From: Euryarchaeota archaeon UBA175 | GTDB taxonomy: Archaea; Thermoplasmatota; Poseidoniia; Poseidoniales; Thalassarchaeaceae | Direction of reading: 5' to 3' | Assembly: GCA_002497895.1 (NCBI GenBank) | Contig: DAFD01000100.1 | Coordinates: 1 to 32,539, forward strand | DNA length: 32,539 nt | In this document: positions 24,001 through 30,068 of the stretch, one piece after another | Layout: every line of letters starts with the position of its first letter | Position numbering within the stretch: the stretch's first letter is position 1 | The notes under the pieces: generated by a model | The model's input: only the letters and a program-made list of their open reading frames with translations | Told to the model about the DNA's origin: nothing | Databases searched by the model: none | Position numbers and translations under genes: made by a program

Positions 24001-26012
24001 ACGAGATGGTGTTGGATCCACAACTCCTGCGCGACGATCCGCAATCCTTCCTACCGGATGGATTCGGTCCGGTAAACGTCGTATTGCGCTTCGAGGAGAA
24101 CCTACCTCACGAGGGCTGTGAACCACTCGACGCAGATGCGATGAGCACTTCCGGCGCATGGGACCCATGCGCCCAGATGGTGAACAGCGATCACTTCCGC
24201 AGAGTAATGCAGTTCCAAGTCGATGGGTTCAGCCTCATCGGCCGAACAGTTCTCAACGTCGACGATCAGATTGTCTACACTTCTGAAATCGATCCATCGA
24301 CCGGACAGCCAATCGAGAAGCCCATGGTCGTCACCGGCCAGCTCGTTGACGAACTCGGATCTAACCTCTCTAACCGCGCTGTGCGCGTAACATACGAGAT
24401 GGTCGGCTCTGAGACGGGAATCGTGGGTTGTCTACCAGGAACCTCAAACATGGACGGATTCTTCGAGATCACCTGCCCGCTTTCCGGCGTTCAGGCGGGA
24501 CAAGCCCGAGTGAAGGTCGAGTTCAATTCATACGAGAATAACGACCGCTACCGCTACCACAATGCAAGCGTAACACGACTGTTCCCGGTCTTCTCGAACT
24601 CGACTATGCACCTGCAAGAAATTGGTCCGTTCCGAAATGACATCGATTCGTACACCTTCCAGAACGGCTCGGTTTTCCCGGTGCTGTATCTCAAGGAGTC
24701 ATTCCACCTCGATGCTAGGTTAACTCAGACGAATGGCAATCCGATTGGCGGTAAGTGCCTGAACATCTACCTCGATCCTGAGGTTAACACTCGGCCAATC
24801 GCCACTTCGATTACGCGTGACGGAACTGGTGAAATCGAGTGGTTCAGCGGTGACCCGGAAGACAATCCCAGTCGCCGAGGAGTCGAACCGACATCTGAGA
24901 TGATGGAAGGATTCAGAGTAGTTAGAATCGCATACGAACCGACTAAGGAATTACCTGGCGGATGTCGTGCCGAGACAACTCCGGTTGTCAATGGTTCCTT
25001 CATCGATATCGAAGTCCTCGTCAGGAGCCGCGTTGACATCCTACTGAAGAACCACTGGTCAAATCCAGATGGATATCAGGAAGGAGATTGGATCAACGGA
25101 TCGGTCGCAATTCTGCGCGACCGACTCGACCTCGCGGTCGAGCACCAAACGGTGATCTTCACCTACCAGTATTGGAATGCCGAGGAAGGCATGTGGCTTC
25201 CACACAACGTGGTCTACGCTACTACGAACGAATTGGGTGTGGCATCGTTTAGCTTCGAATACTCGGGTGAAAATATACCTGGAGAACTCGAATGTAGCCA
25301 AGCCGGTTATTGTATCGACGAAGGAAGATGGCAAGTCATAATCCACTTCAAGGGCTCACACGAGTTTGAAGAGGAATATCTCAACAATACGCCTGAAATC
25401 TATCTTGGTGAATTAGTCGCGAAGGGCGATACGAGCTTCTTCACGGTGCAGGTATTGACGATTCTAGGAATCGCAATGGCCTTCGCTCTGATGGTCGGCG
25501 CAATCATGTATCGCAATTACATTGAGCGCCGACGCATCGAGATTCTGCGCGGAATACTCACCGACTCGCTAATGTCGCTAAAGGCGTCGAACGAATACAT
25601 CGACACCATCTTCAACTGCTACAAGGAATTAGTACGATTCTTCCGCAGTCGAGGCGCGATGAAGAAGGTCTACGAGACCACGCGAGAATTCGAGGATGCT
25701 GTGAGCACAATGCTCAGCGGCATTGCGCCGCCAGAGGATCTCAATGTCTTCTTCTCACTCTTTGAAGAAGCAAGGTACTCTGACCACGAGATTGGTGCAG
25801 ACCAGCGAGACCGAGCCATCGGTGCGCTGCAGTCCATCATCAACCACATCAGTGCCTCTTTGGGCGAAGGAATGCTAAACCGAACCACTGCTAATGAGTC
25901 CGGCCTTTACGGCTCAGTCATCAAGGCTGGCTCGTTCGTTGACTCCGAGGGTCAAGAGCGCATCGCCGGAATCGATGACGGTTCAGACGGCGACGGCGGC
26001 TTCCGAATCTGA
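18036..26012 (+). CDS. Giant secreted Asp-repeat / blue-copper surface protein with C-terminal DUF4129-like domain
   Basis: A protein of about 2658 residues from GTG 18036, which has AGGAG eight bases upstream; ATG 18045 is the alternative. Numbering below uses the GTG. A basic N-terminus and hydrophobic stretch (about 18-43) form a signal peptide or anchor. Residues about 127-1289 hold dozens of DHDNDGI/DDDNDG motifs, like calcium-binding thrombospondin type 3 repeats. Within them, about 323-405 is a cupredoxin-like domain with probable copper ligands H355, C389, H392 and M395 (YVCNIHPAM). Residues about 1290-2460 look like beta-sandwich domains with many N-glycosylation-type NXT/S sites. 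A transmembrane helix (about 2468-2492) and a basic stop-transfer (RNYIERRR) follow. The tail (about 2528-2608) resembles DUF4129: RFFRSRGAMKK, TREFEDAV, FSLFEEARYSDHEI. The cell surface location is well supported; adhesion or a calcium-stabilised stalk is inferred. Confidence 0.85.
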   Translation: MVGMNKEIQTWYGRENRKKSTSALMMVVLMLLSTQMYNFIGAEEAETSLEGPEETPARTAYQQFYQSGGASAGETQGQPASTADFQHPAFSDANWVDPASYQGKISDPSILLTDPGYGFHLEETNTEDHDNDGINDLDDLDDDNDGISDLIERFDGCYGTDPFDHDNDGIDDESDWDDDNDGILEGPIDYSQGSDPWNVSADRYVMPNVVHPWTGTPVGTGYRIDQNLMDHDNDGVTDEDIDGSGRGSYDEDDDNDARIDQFTWPCDFDGDGAQDYFDDDDDNDGVVDLWDSHPWDASITTNITATAPLWDDWYQWVSAETHDIEISPGNLFSPRALTINEGDTVVWTNADSQDHTVTSDIGLFDSGTIVPGASFTFTFDNAGTFSYVCNIHPAMTGTITVQSTSGSDNTYSEYIGGVDYVSMEANVWHPRNQSFTEVVDGDLDGDGIPNFLDPDNDNDGTPDSADTDDDNDGLLDMYDVDDDNDGIWDECMQLDTNSDGEGDYPNSFDIQTPGRDCEIDYDRDADDDRFRPIDMDYDLVWDWMDPDMGALELDELDNPNGAPRNDPDDEPYDLDNDGVLNEADPYMLATEEQVSEWDCATQTNPNPQNSDMNCTVARKSYTGNNDWDGDGLNNWEDRDDDNDGILDWLDIDPNCDFDDDNDLHLLNGSRFRDDGPNDIDTDVDGDGLANDEDWDDDNDGISDYYDPDDGNCGVVDQDQTDPFATYYGYSHGDGDIIDGSDDSDLWAQFENTHWKMWWHFNPFTEENGFIYPHNGYDDSTVPLTNGQIPEMYWYVLMHWSPWNGANYFDIDVDGDSLQNGIDVDSDGDGLPDWWDQDEGNDGVLDVNDPGQGGSFDNNECGYTFWWLLIAQQAIEQACGLPYAWLYGYPVIPASRTNGMSFTIPYSSRPDADMDQGAYNGTNSQGQWTCETQCWHFDFLGQGDAGPSAAVNYNQMKDNRDLYTAWVGITFGFFQWTADSNANLFPDEVADLLNNDVDPDDDCGAPIPGNLNPQCMVNDTADLDDDFDGVYDHWDVDDDNDGIWDYFEIDSNDDLDDDANIDASNFFTGTNCDDNDDDGTDTDPDDDGWYQAVWDKGVLGQGLLFPVYYDVDNDNDGVPDGEDPDDDNNGVSDALQETLCFVGEEQSVWDHDNDGILDWADDDWDADGLVNTLELNTATPFISPWDHDNDGLRDDIDLDDDSDGMLDKDEIMLWPSRFGQESTNPWDHDDYGNGTGPANPSDPFTGPDAIDEDDDNDERPDRDWDHLEEDWSNSSDWDSDNDGILDEDDKVPTRINLTSANVLWLDAVNPAVFRGTVNWLDPDTGVFEPAPDLPVQISIEWARNGTLALETVDVLTDAAGAFVVGQFLLPEDLIVGPNTTYNVYAEVTEMFYHDGSQTEPIPVEVRANTSIDYVAWTYFRSDEQPLFTDYKVHYEADWDRGIFDNRIPNAPVSFRVHGGPFGNHTHPTIFDGYGYGYRADSGGWVSLTFVQTAGAQGQWKQVQWNSTMDNGVGKLPGGYEEIVWDDNAKDHFVLGRYDYTNTSLPIGDYAFIGFARPDLGDEWPFPYLEQSETEAFAIRSMHRMYIEADMFTPSTRPVYFWDTTQFTGSSFGAWRALFHQPSLDTAGLAYEDVSLGKPYAMTWDGTPEGLTGESSRLRPFLSSNGTHWRIGMQNGGDFNVPPCGPVDPVDPNSDVRCEIIPEMFTGETLRVIGSVWNRTLVPWPHDPMTLQVDLDRNGIFAGSQETGYARAPQMVNGVATFDYNWTWYSQYAAGHYGIRADFTNSNYYFTGNQSSVLAPTGAYLNVSVIGTTEFKELLEPRLYRGQNRTIEVQLLDNSLQPLKNSQINYVWSADGTNGIAETDGTGWFSVNLTIEKDHNLGNFTLSYNYPGDPRHQGTSGTMDLWVVSRTYITLQGTTPNIRSNGDIWEFSAQVTDDNRTAIIKDSGQALDGCGENGGEVLLIMEGTDFDDRTHRQIVETLCPNAGNIHHEMVLDPQLLRDDPQSFLPDGFGPVNVVLRFEENLPHEGCEPLDADAMSTSGAWDPCAQMVNSDHFRRVMQFQVDGFSLIGRTVLNVDDQIVYTSEIDPSTGQPIEKPMVVTGQLVDELGSNLSNRAVRVTYEMVGSETGIVGCLPGTSNMDGFFEITCPLSGVQAGQARVKVEFNSYENNDRYRYHNASVTRLFPVFSNSTMHLQEIGPFRNDIDSYTFQNGSVFPVLYLKESFHLDARLTQTNGNPIGGKCLNIYLDPEVNTRPIATSITRDGTGEIEWFSGDPEDNPSRRGVEPTSEMMEGFRVVRIAYEPTKELPGGCRAETTPVVNGSFIDIEVLVRSRVDILLKNHWSNPDGYQEGDWINGSVAILRDRLDLAVEHQTVIFTYQYWNAEEGMWLPHNVVYATTNELGVASFSFEYSGENIPGELECSQAGYCIDEGRWQVIIHFKGSHEFEEEYLNNTPEIYLGELVAKGDTSFFTVQVLTILGIAMAFALMVGAIMYRNYIERRRIEILRGILTDSLMSLKASNEYIDTIFNCYKELVRFFRSRGAMKKVYETTREFEDAVSTMLSGIAPPEDLNVFFSLFEEARYSDHEIGADQRDRAIGALQSIINHISASLGEGMLNRTTANESGLYGSVIKAGSFVDSEGQERIAGIDDGSDGDGGFRI
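18417..21905 (+). repeat. Asp-rich thrombospondin type 3-like coding repeats
   Basis: The DNA carries many near-copies of the pattern gaygayaaygayggaat, coding D-D-N-D-G-(I/V/L), spaced irregularly and interrupted by loops of 20-100 residues and by one cupredoxin domain at about 19000-19250. The repeats are degenerate at third codon positions, so they are under protein-level selection rather than freshly expanded. They generate Ser/Arg-rich or Ile/Met-rich shadow frames on both strands. Confidence 0.85.
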
Positions 26013-26022
26013 TGACGTAGAG

Positions 26023-26066
26023 TCGAGGAAGAGACCCGGTTCAGACCGGTTCTCTCCTCTTCTCGA
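26023..26066. terminator. Long imperfect hairpin after the giant surface protein
   Basis: TCGAG...AGAGA...CCGGT (26023-26040) pairs with ACCGG...TCTCT...CTCGA (26045-26066), with small bulges and a TCAG loop. It begins ten bases after the stop codon, and its 3' arm is pyrimidine-rich, fitting a 3'-end signal. Confidence 0.45.
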
Positions 26067-26081
26067 TGCACTGCGTGGCCA

Positions 26082-26096
26082 TGCCCCGTAGGGGCA
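26082..26096. other. Short perfect hairpin upstream of the ribosomal protein cluster
   Basis: TGCCCC (26082-26087) pairs with GGGGCA (26091-26096) around a GTA loop. A second pair, GGTAG 26116-26120 with CTACC 26134-26138, follows. They could belong to the end of the previous transcript or to the leader of the rpl18e mRNA. Confidence 0.35.
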
Positions 26097-26150
26097 ACCC
26101 GTAGCATTCATAACAGGTAGTCAGGTGGGCGCGCTACCCAAGCACACGTC

Positions 26151-26157
26151 GAGGGAG
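26151..26157 (+). promoter_or_regulatory. Shine-Dalgarno site of rpl18e
   Basis: gagggag lies four bases before ATG 26162, so this first gene of the cluster has a leader and is not leaderless. No clear TATA-like box is visible nearby; cattcataac at 26105-26114 is the best weak candidate. Confidence 0.45.
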
Positions 26158-26161
26158 TTAT

Positions 26162-26527
26162 ATGAGCAAGAACATGAGAAAGACCAACCAGGCCCTAATC
26201 GCCCTAATCGGCGATCTCAAGGACCAGAGCAGGTCGACCGGTTCTGCACTGTGGCGAGACGTCGCGCTGAGGCTCGAGAAGAGCCGCAGTAACTGGGCTG
26301 AACCAAACCTGAGCCGTCTGAGCCGATACGCTGCCGAAGAGGACATAGTCCTCGTTCCAGGCAAGCTTCTCGGCAGCGGTGATGTGTCCGGTAAGCCGAG
26401 CGTCGCCGCATACAGTGTCAGTACTGGCGCCCGCTCGAAGATTGAAGCAGCAGGCGGACGTGTCCTCACGATTCGCCAATTGATGAACGAGAACCCAGAT
26501 GGCCGGGGGGTGAGGATCCTTGGCTGA
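26162..26527 (+). CDS. rpl18e: Large ribosomal subunit protein eL18 (L18e)
   Basis: A 121-residue protein of the archaeal/eukaryotic L18e family: KTNQALIALIGDLK, then WRDVALRLEKSRSNWAEPNLSRLSRYA, and VVPGK-like LVPGKLLGSGD, which is the core motif of the family. It is absent from bacteria, so it anchors the window in Archaea. It heads the classical archaeal cluster L18e-L13-S9-RpoN. Its last eight bases overlap the start of the L13 gene. Confidence 0.95.
   Translation: MSKNMRKTNQALIALIGDLKDQSRSTGSALWRDVALRLEKSRSNWAEPNLSRLSRYAAEEDIVLVPGKLLGSGDVSGKPSVAAYSVSTGARSKIEAAGGRVLTIRQLMNENPDGRGVRILG
26506..26513 (+). promoter_or_regulatory. Shine-Dalgarno site that decides the TTG start of L13
   Basis: gggggtga, inside the end of rpl18e, precedes TTG 26520 by six bases. 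Together with the absence of any other usable start codon before the conserved L13 core, it supports initiation at TTG. Confidence 0.6.
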
Positions 26528-27008
26528 TGCCAGTACCCTCGTCTTCGACGCCAAGGACAAGGTCCTCGGGCGCCTCGCTAGCCATGTCGCTAGCGAGTTG
26601 CTGACAGCGCGCAAGGCCGGCGGCCAGAAGCGCGTCATCATCGTGAACGCAGAACGGGCGATCGTTACAGGCGCGAAGACTGCAGTCTTCTCCAAGTACG
26701 ATCACAAGTACAAGTTGAACCACCCTCGAAAGGGTCCGTTCTTCCCTCGCATGCCGGACATGATTCTGAAGCGCACTGTGCGCGGTATGCTGCCCTACCA
26801 GAAGAACAGCAGCGGCCGCAATGCCGTTCGAGACCTACGTGTCATGATCGGAACACCAGCAAACCTTGCTGGAGACGAATTACCAGATGGCCACGCATGG
26901 GGCGACTCAAGCTCATTTGAGCGAGATTTGCCTCAGAAATTCGTGCGACTCGGTGAGATTAGTGCCCACTTAGGTGCTGACTCTAGTAGATGGGGAGGTG
27001 ACCAGTGA
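26520..27008 (+). CDS. rpl13: Large ribosomal subunit protein uL13
   Basis: A 162-residue protein. [21 protein letters not shown] is the conserved start region, followed by [12 protein letters not shown], then [26 protein letters not shown], the universal L13 core. It begins at TTG 26520, eight bases inside rpl18e, with a strong Shine-Dalgarno site. The C-terminal extension with an acidic stretch is archaeal in style. The stop codon overlaps the S9 start codon by one base. Confidence 0.95.
   Translation: MADASTLVFDAKDKVLGRLASHVASELLTARKAGGQKRVIIVNAERAIVTGAKTAVFSKYDHKYKLNHPRKGPFFPRMPDMILKRTVRGMLPYQKNSSGRNAVRDLRVMIGTPANLAGDELPDGHAWGDSSSFERDLPQKFVRLGEISAHLGADSSRWGGDQ
26994..27003 (+). promoter_or_regulatory. 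Shine-Dalgarno site of S9
   Basis: ggaggtgacc is an almost full match to the complement of the 16S rRNA 3' end. Its distance favours ATG 27008 over the in-frame GTG 27005. Confidence 0.65.
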
Positions 27009-27445
27009 TGGCTAAGAAGAAGAAGGCAAAGATTGTCCAAATGAGTGGAAAGCGTAAGACCGCAGTCGCACGTGCAACAGTGCGTAAGGGAGCGGGCCGA
27101 GTACGCGTCAACCACAAACCGATTCACATCATGGAACCGGCCCTCGCTCGCCGTAAGGCGCTCGAGCCGGTTCAGATCGCTGAGGCGATGAACCGCCTAT
27201 CCGACGTCGACGTCGTTGTCGATGTTCAGGGCGGCGGTCAAATGGGACAAGTCGACGCAATCCGCACTGCTATAGCACGCGGCCTCGTACACTACAATGG
27301 CGGCGCTGAGGGAATTGATGAGGAACTACGAGACGAATTCCTCCGATTTGACCGCAGCCTGCTTGTCAATGATCCACGACGCAAGGAGCCAAAGCACCAA
27401 ATGGGCCGCGGCGCTCGCAAGAAGTGGCAGAAATCGTATAGGTGA
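27008..27445 (+). CDS. rps9: Small ribosomal subunit protein uS9
   Basis: A 145-residue protein. [23 protein letters not shown] is the S9 N-terminal signature, [21 protein letters not shown] the central one, and the protein ends in the canonical basic tail KKWQKSYR, which in S9 reaches the P-site tRNA. The conserved DPRRKEPK motif is also present. The TGATG overlap with rpl13 and the strong Shine-Dalgarno site show tight coupling. Confidence 0.95.
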   Translation: MAKKKKAKIVQMSGKRKTAVARATVRKGAGRVRVNHKPIHIMEPALARRKALEPVQIAEAMNRLSDVDVVVDVQGGGQMGQVDAIRTAIARGLVHYNGGAEGIDEELRDEFLRFDRSLLVNDPRRKEPKHQMGRGARKKWQKSYR

Positions 27446-27448
27446 TCC
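27441..27448 (+). promoter_or_regulatory. Shine-Dalgarno site of rpoN overlapping the S9 stop
   Basis: ggtgatcc includes the S9 TGA stop (27443-27445) and ends three bases before ATG 27452, matching the anti-SD complement GGTGATC. Confidence 0.55.
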
Positions 27449-27451
27449 AAG

Positions 27452-27658
27452 ATGTTGATACCAGTTCGTTGTTGGAGTTGCGGTAAAGTCGTAGCTCATT
27501 TGTATGACCAGTTCAAGACCGCCGTCGATGCCGGAGAGGATCCACAAAAAGTCCTCGACGACATCGGCCTCGAGCGTTATTGCTGCCGAAGGATGTATGT
27601 CGGCCACATCGATTTGATCGATGAGGTCTCTCCTTTCAGCATCGCTCGCGAGGATTGA
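27452..27658 (+). CDS. rpoN: DNA-directed RNA polymerase subunit N (Rpb10)
   Basis: A 68-residue zinc-ribbon subunit. RCWSCGK gives two Cys ligands and RYCCRRM the other pair. LDDIGLERYCCRRMYVGHIDLID is the family signature. It is a core subunit of archaeal RNA polymerase, homologous to eukaryotic Rpb10, and unrelated to bacterial sigma-54 despite the shared symbol. Its place after S9 is the standard archaeal order. The usual followers (rpoK, enolase, S2) are absent here and a tRNA gene follows instead. Confidence 0.96.
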   Translation: MLIPVRCWSCGKVVAHLYDQFKTAVDAGEDPQKVLDDIGLERYCCRRMYVGHIDLIDEVSPFSIARED

Positions 27659-27712
27659 TTCCACACGCCGTCAAGGCTTTGTGAGAATCTCATCACGGTG
27701 GAACCACACACG

Positions 27713-27790
27713 GGGCCTGTAGGTTAGCTTGGCCTATACTTCGCGGCTGGGGGTCGCGCGACCCAGGTTCAAATCCTGGCTGGCCCACCA
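27713..27790 (+). tRNA. tRNA-Pro (anticodon GGG), CCA encoded
   Basis: The cloverleaf folds as follows. Acceptor strand 27713-27719 pairs with 27780-27786, with one T·T mismatch at pair 6-67. The D arm is archaeal in style (G·T, G-C, T-A). The anticodon stem CGCGG/TCGCG has loop CTGGGGG, giving anticodon GGG at 27749-27751 preceded by T33. The variable loop is four bases. The T arm is CCAGG-TTCAAAT-CCTGG. Discriminator A 27787 and a genome-encoded CCA (27788-27790) follow. No intron is visible. A pyrimidine-rich stretch after it (ttcctcctcttt) may end transcription. Confidence 0.9.
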
Positions 27791-27847
27791 TTCCTCCTCT
27801 TTCGGCGAGAGCCTTGAATCGAGGCTTAGAAGGCTCGAAATGGGCAC

Positions 27848-27853
27848 CTTTTA
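27848..27853 (+). promoter_or_regulatory. Possible TATA-like box of ligA
   Basis: The short AT run tttta lies about 27 nt before ATG 27878, the spacing of a leaderless archaeal promoter. No Shine-Dalgarno sequence is present before this ATG. Confidence 0.35.
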
Positions 27854-27877
27854 GGGGGCTGGCGCTCCTCGGATAAC

Positions 27878-30046
27878 ATGGTCCCGGAGGGCTCGGATGA
27901 TTGGGCGAACAGCGCCCGGATTGAGGAGCTGGCAGGACTCCTCGCACACCATTCTAACCTCTACTACAATGAGGCCGCTCCAGAGATTCCCGACGCCGAA
28001 TATGACTTACTCTTCGACGAATTGAAGCAACTATCACCCGATCACCCACAACTAACCAAGGTAGGTTCGGACCCCGCACCAGGATCTGTGAAGGTTGACC
28101 ACTTGTTCCCAATGCGTAGTCTCGATAAGGCAACTGAGGCCGAGGAAGTCATCCATTTTGTTGCAGAAACCACTGCTCACGGCCGCCGCTTTGTCTGCCA
28201 ACCCAAACTCGACGGTTCAGCCCTATCGCTGGAATACCGTCGAGGCCGTCTAGTCCGTGCGGCCACGCGCGGAAATGGTGAGCGTGGCGAAGATGTCACA
28301 GCAAACGCTCGCCGAATCTCAAACATTCCAGAACAACTTGCTTGGGATGGTGATGCCCACGTACGAGGAGAAGTGGTGATGCCACTCGATATTTTCCGCT
28401 CGAAATACGCAAACATCGCCCCAAATCCGCGCAATCTCGCATCCGGCAGCTTACGGCAGAAGAGTGCCGATGCCGGCAAAGGAGACGCAGCTGACCTCGT
28501 ATTCCACGCCTATGATGTGATGTTCCCCGAACTTGCCGACCGACACCCTGACAGCCCCTCTCCACCAGATTTCACCTTCGACTCGCAAGAGATCGATTGG
28601 TTGGTTGCAAACGGTATCGAAGTGGCTGGCAACGATGTGGTCGAAGGCGATGACGATGAGGCCGTTACAAATGGAATTCTCGATGTCACTCAGCGCTGGA
28701 CTGAGCACCGAGAAAACGCCTCGTGGGAGATCGACGGAGTCGTCATCAAACTAGATGACCTTGCAAAGCGAAGTCTCCTCGGCCAGACCGCACATCATCC
28801 TCGATGGGCACTAGCGTGGAAATTCCCTCCCGAGGAGGCATCGACAGTTCTGCTAGGAGTCGATTGGCAGACAGGTCGGACCGGCACGGTCACCCCTGTG
28901 GCGAGAGTCGCACCGGTAACAGTCTCCGGCGTAACTGTCGAAAACACGACACTGCACAACGCCGGAGAGATTGAAAGATTGGGAATCAGCATCGGCGACA
29001 GAGTCCGAATTGTCCGTAGAGGCGATGTGATTCCCAAAATAATCGAGGTTCTCGGGCCCGCAGACCAAACTGACCTCGACAATAGATTCCGTGCGGATGG
29101 TACTGCCTTCAGCGACCCGCTACCGCTACGCCAAGCCGTCCCAATTCCTCACGAATGCCCACGATGTGGCACACAACTGAAGCAGGACGGTGCCTTCATC
29201 CGCTGCTTCAACCTTGATTGCCCATCGCGCCTAGAGCGTGCAATTCTCTACTGGTGTCGAGCGCTTGAGATGGACGGCATCGGAGAGAAACTCGCAGAAC
29301 AACTCTGTGAGGAAGGCCTCGTCAAGAGCTTGCCCGATCTCTACGCACTGACTCACTCAGATCTCGTAGGCCTCGAGCGCATGGGTGAGAAATCAGCAGC
29401 CAATGTCGTCACTCAACTAGATTCAACCCGCTCGCTCAACCTCTCATCCTTCCTCTCAGCCCTAGGATTGCCTGGAATAGGCCCAGAATTAGCAAGTGCC
29501 TTCGCACGTGAAGTAGGAGAAGCAACCACTCTGTTTGACTTGTTAGCCGAACCGGAGGAAGCCATCCCACGACTGGTCACAATCGATGGCGTAGGAGAAA
29601 CAGTAGCACGCTCATTCCTCGAAGGCTTAGATGAACGCAAGAGCGTCGTCGAAGGATTGGTGGACGTCCTCCTAATCGAAGCAGAACAAGTGATCGAAGA
29701 GGCGGACGGCCCTCTCACTGGTCAGACATTCTGTATCACAGGCACCCTAGGCCGTCCGCGAAAAGAAATCGCTCTGATGATCAAAGCAGCAGGAGGGAAA
29801 GTTGTCTCAACAGTCTCTGGCAAGCTCGACCACCTCGTCGCCGGAAACTCGGCTGGCTCCAAGTTGGACAAGGCGAATAGGCTCTCAGTCAACGTCCTCA
29901 GCGAAATTGACCTTGAAGCCATGCTCGCCGGCGAATCAACTCTAGACGATGGAAGCGTCGACGAAGCGGAAGGAGAAATTGTCGCCGACGCCGGCCCACA
30001 GCAGATGTCCCTCGGCGACTACGGTTCGTCGGAACCAGTAGAATAG
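27878..30046 (+). CDS. ligA: NAD-dependent DNA ligase
   Basis: A 722-residue ligase of the bacterial LigA type. Domain Ia (about 15-65) has YYNEAAPEIPDAEYDLLFDEL for NMN binding. The adenylation domain has catalytic Lys110 in PKLDGSALSLEY and TRGNGERGEDVT. The OB fold, a four-Cys zinc finger (CPRCG ... CFNLDCPSR, about 427-449), a helix-hairpin-helix region (about 455-600) and a C-terminal BRCT domain (TGQTFCITGTLGRPRKEI onward) complete the full-length order. An acidic tail follows. It seals nicks with NAD as cofactor. Most archaea rely on ATP-dependent ligases, so this gene was probably acquired from bacteria. All catalytic motifs look intact. Confidence 0.95.
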   Translation: MVPEGSDDWANSARIEELAGLLAHHSNLYYNEAAPEIPDAEYDLLFDELKQLSPDHPQLTKVGSDPAPGSVKVDHLFPMRSLDKATEAEEVIHFVAETTAHGRRFVCQPKLDGSALSLEYRRGRLVRAATRGNGERGEDVTANARRISNIPEQLAWDGDAHVRGEVVMPLDIFRSKYANIAPNPRNLASGSLRQKSADAGKGDAADLVFHAYDVMFPELADRHPDSPSPPDFTFDSQEIDWLVANGIEVAGNDVVEGDDDEAVTNGILDVTQRWTEHRENASWEIDGVVIKLDDLAKRSLLGQTAHHPRWALAWKFPPEEASTVLLGVDWQTGRTGTVTPVARVAPVTVSGVTVENTTLHNAGEIERLGISIGDRVRIVRRGDVIPKIIEVLGPADQTDLDNRFRADGTAFSDPLPLRQAVPIPHECPRCGTQLKQDGAFIRCFNLDCPSRLERAILYWCRALEMDGIGEKLAEQLCEEGLVKSLPDLYALTHSDLVGLERMGEKSAANVVTQLDSTRSLNLSSFLSALGLPGIGPELASAFAREVGEATTLFDLLAEPEEAIPRLVTIDGVGETVARSFLEGLDERKSVVEGLVDVLLIEAEQVIEEADGPLTGQTFCITGTLGRPRKEIALMIKAAGGKVVSTVSGKLDHLVAGNSAGSKLDKANRLSVNVLSEIDLEAMLAGESTLDDGSVDEAEGEIVADAGPQQMSLGDYGSSEPVE

Positions 30047-30068
30047 CCCTAAGTTACAAGGCTCTGAA

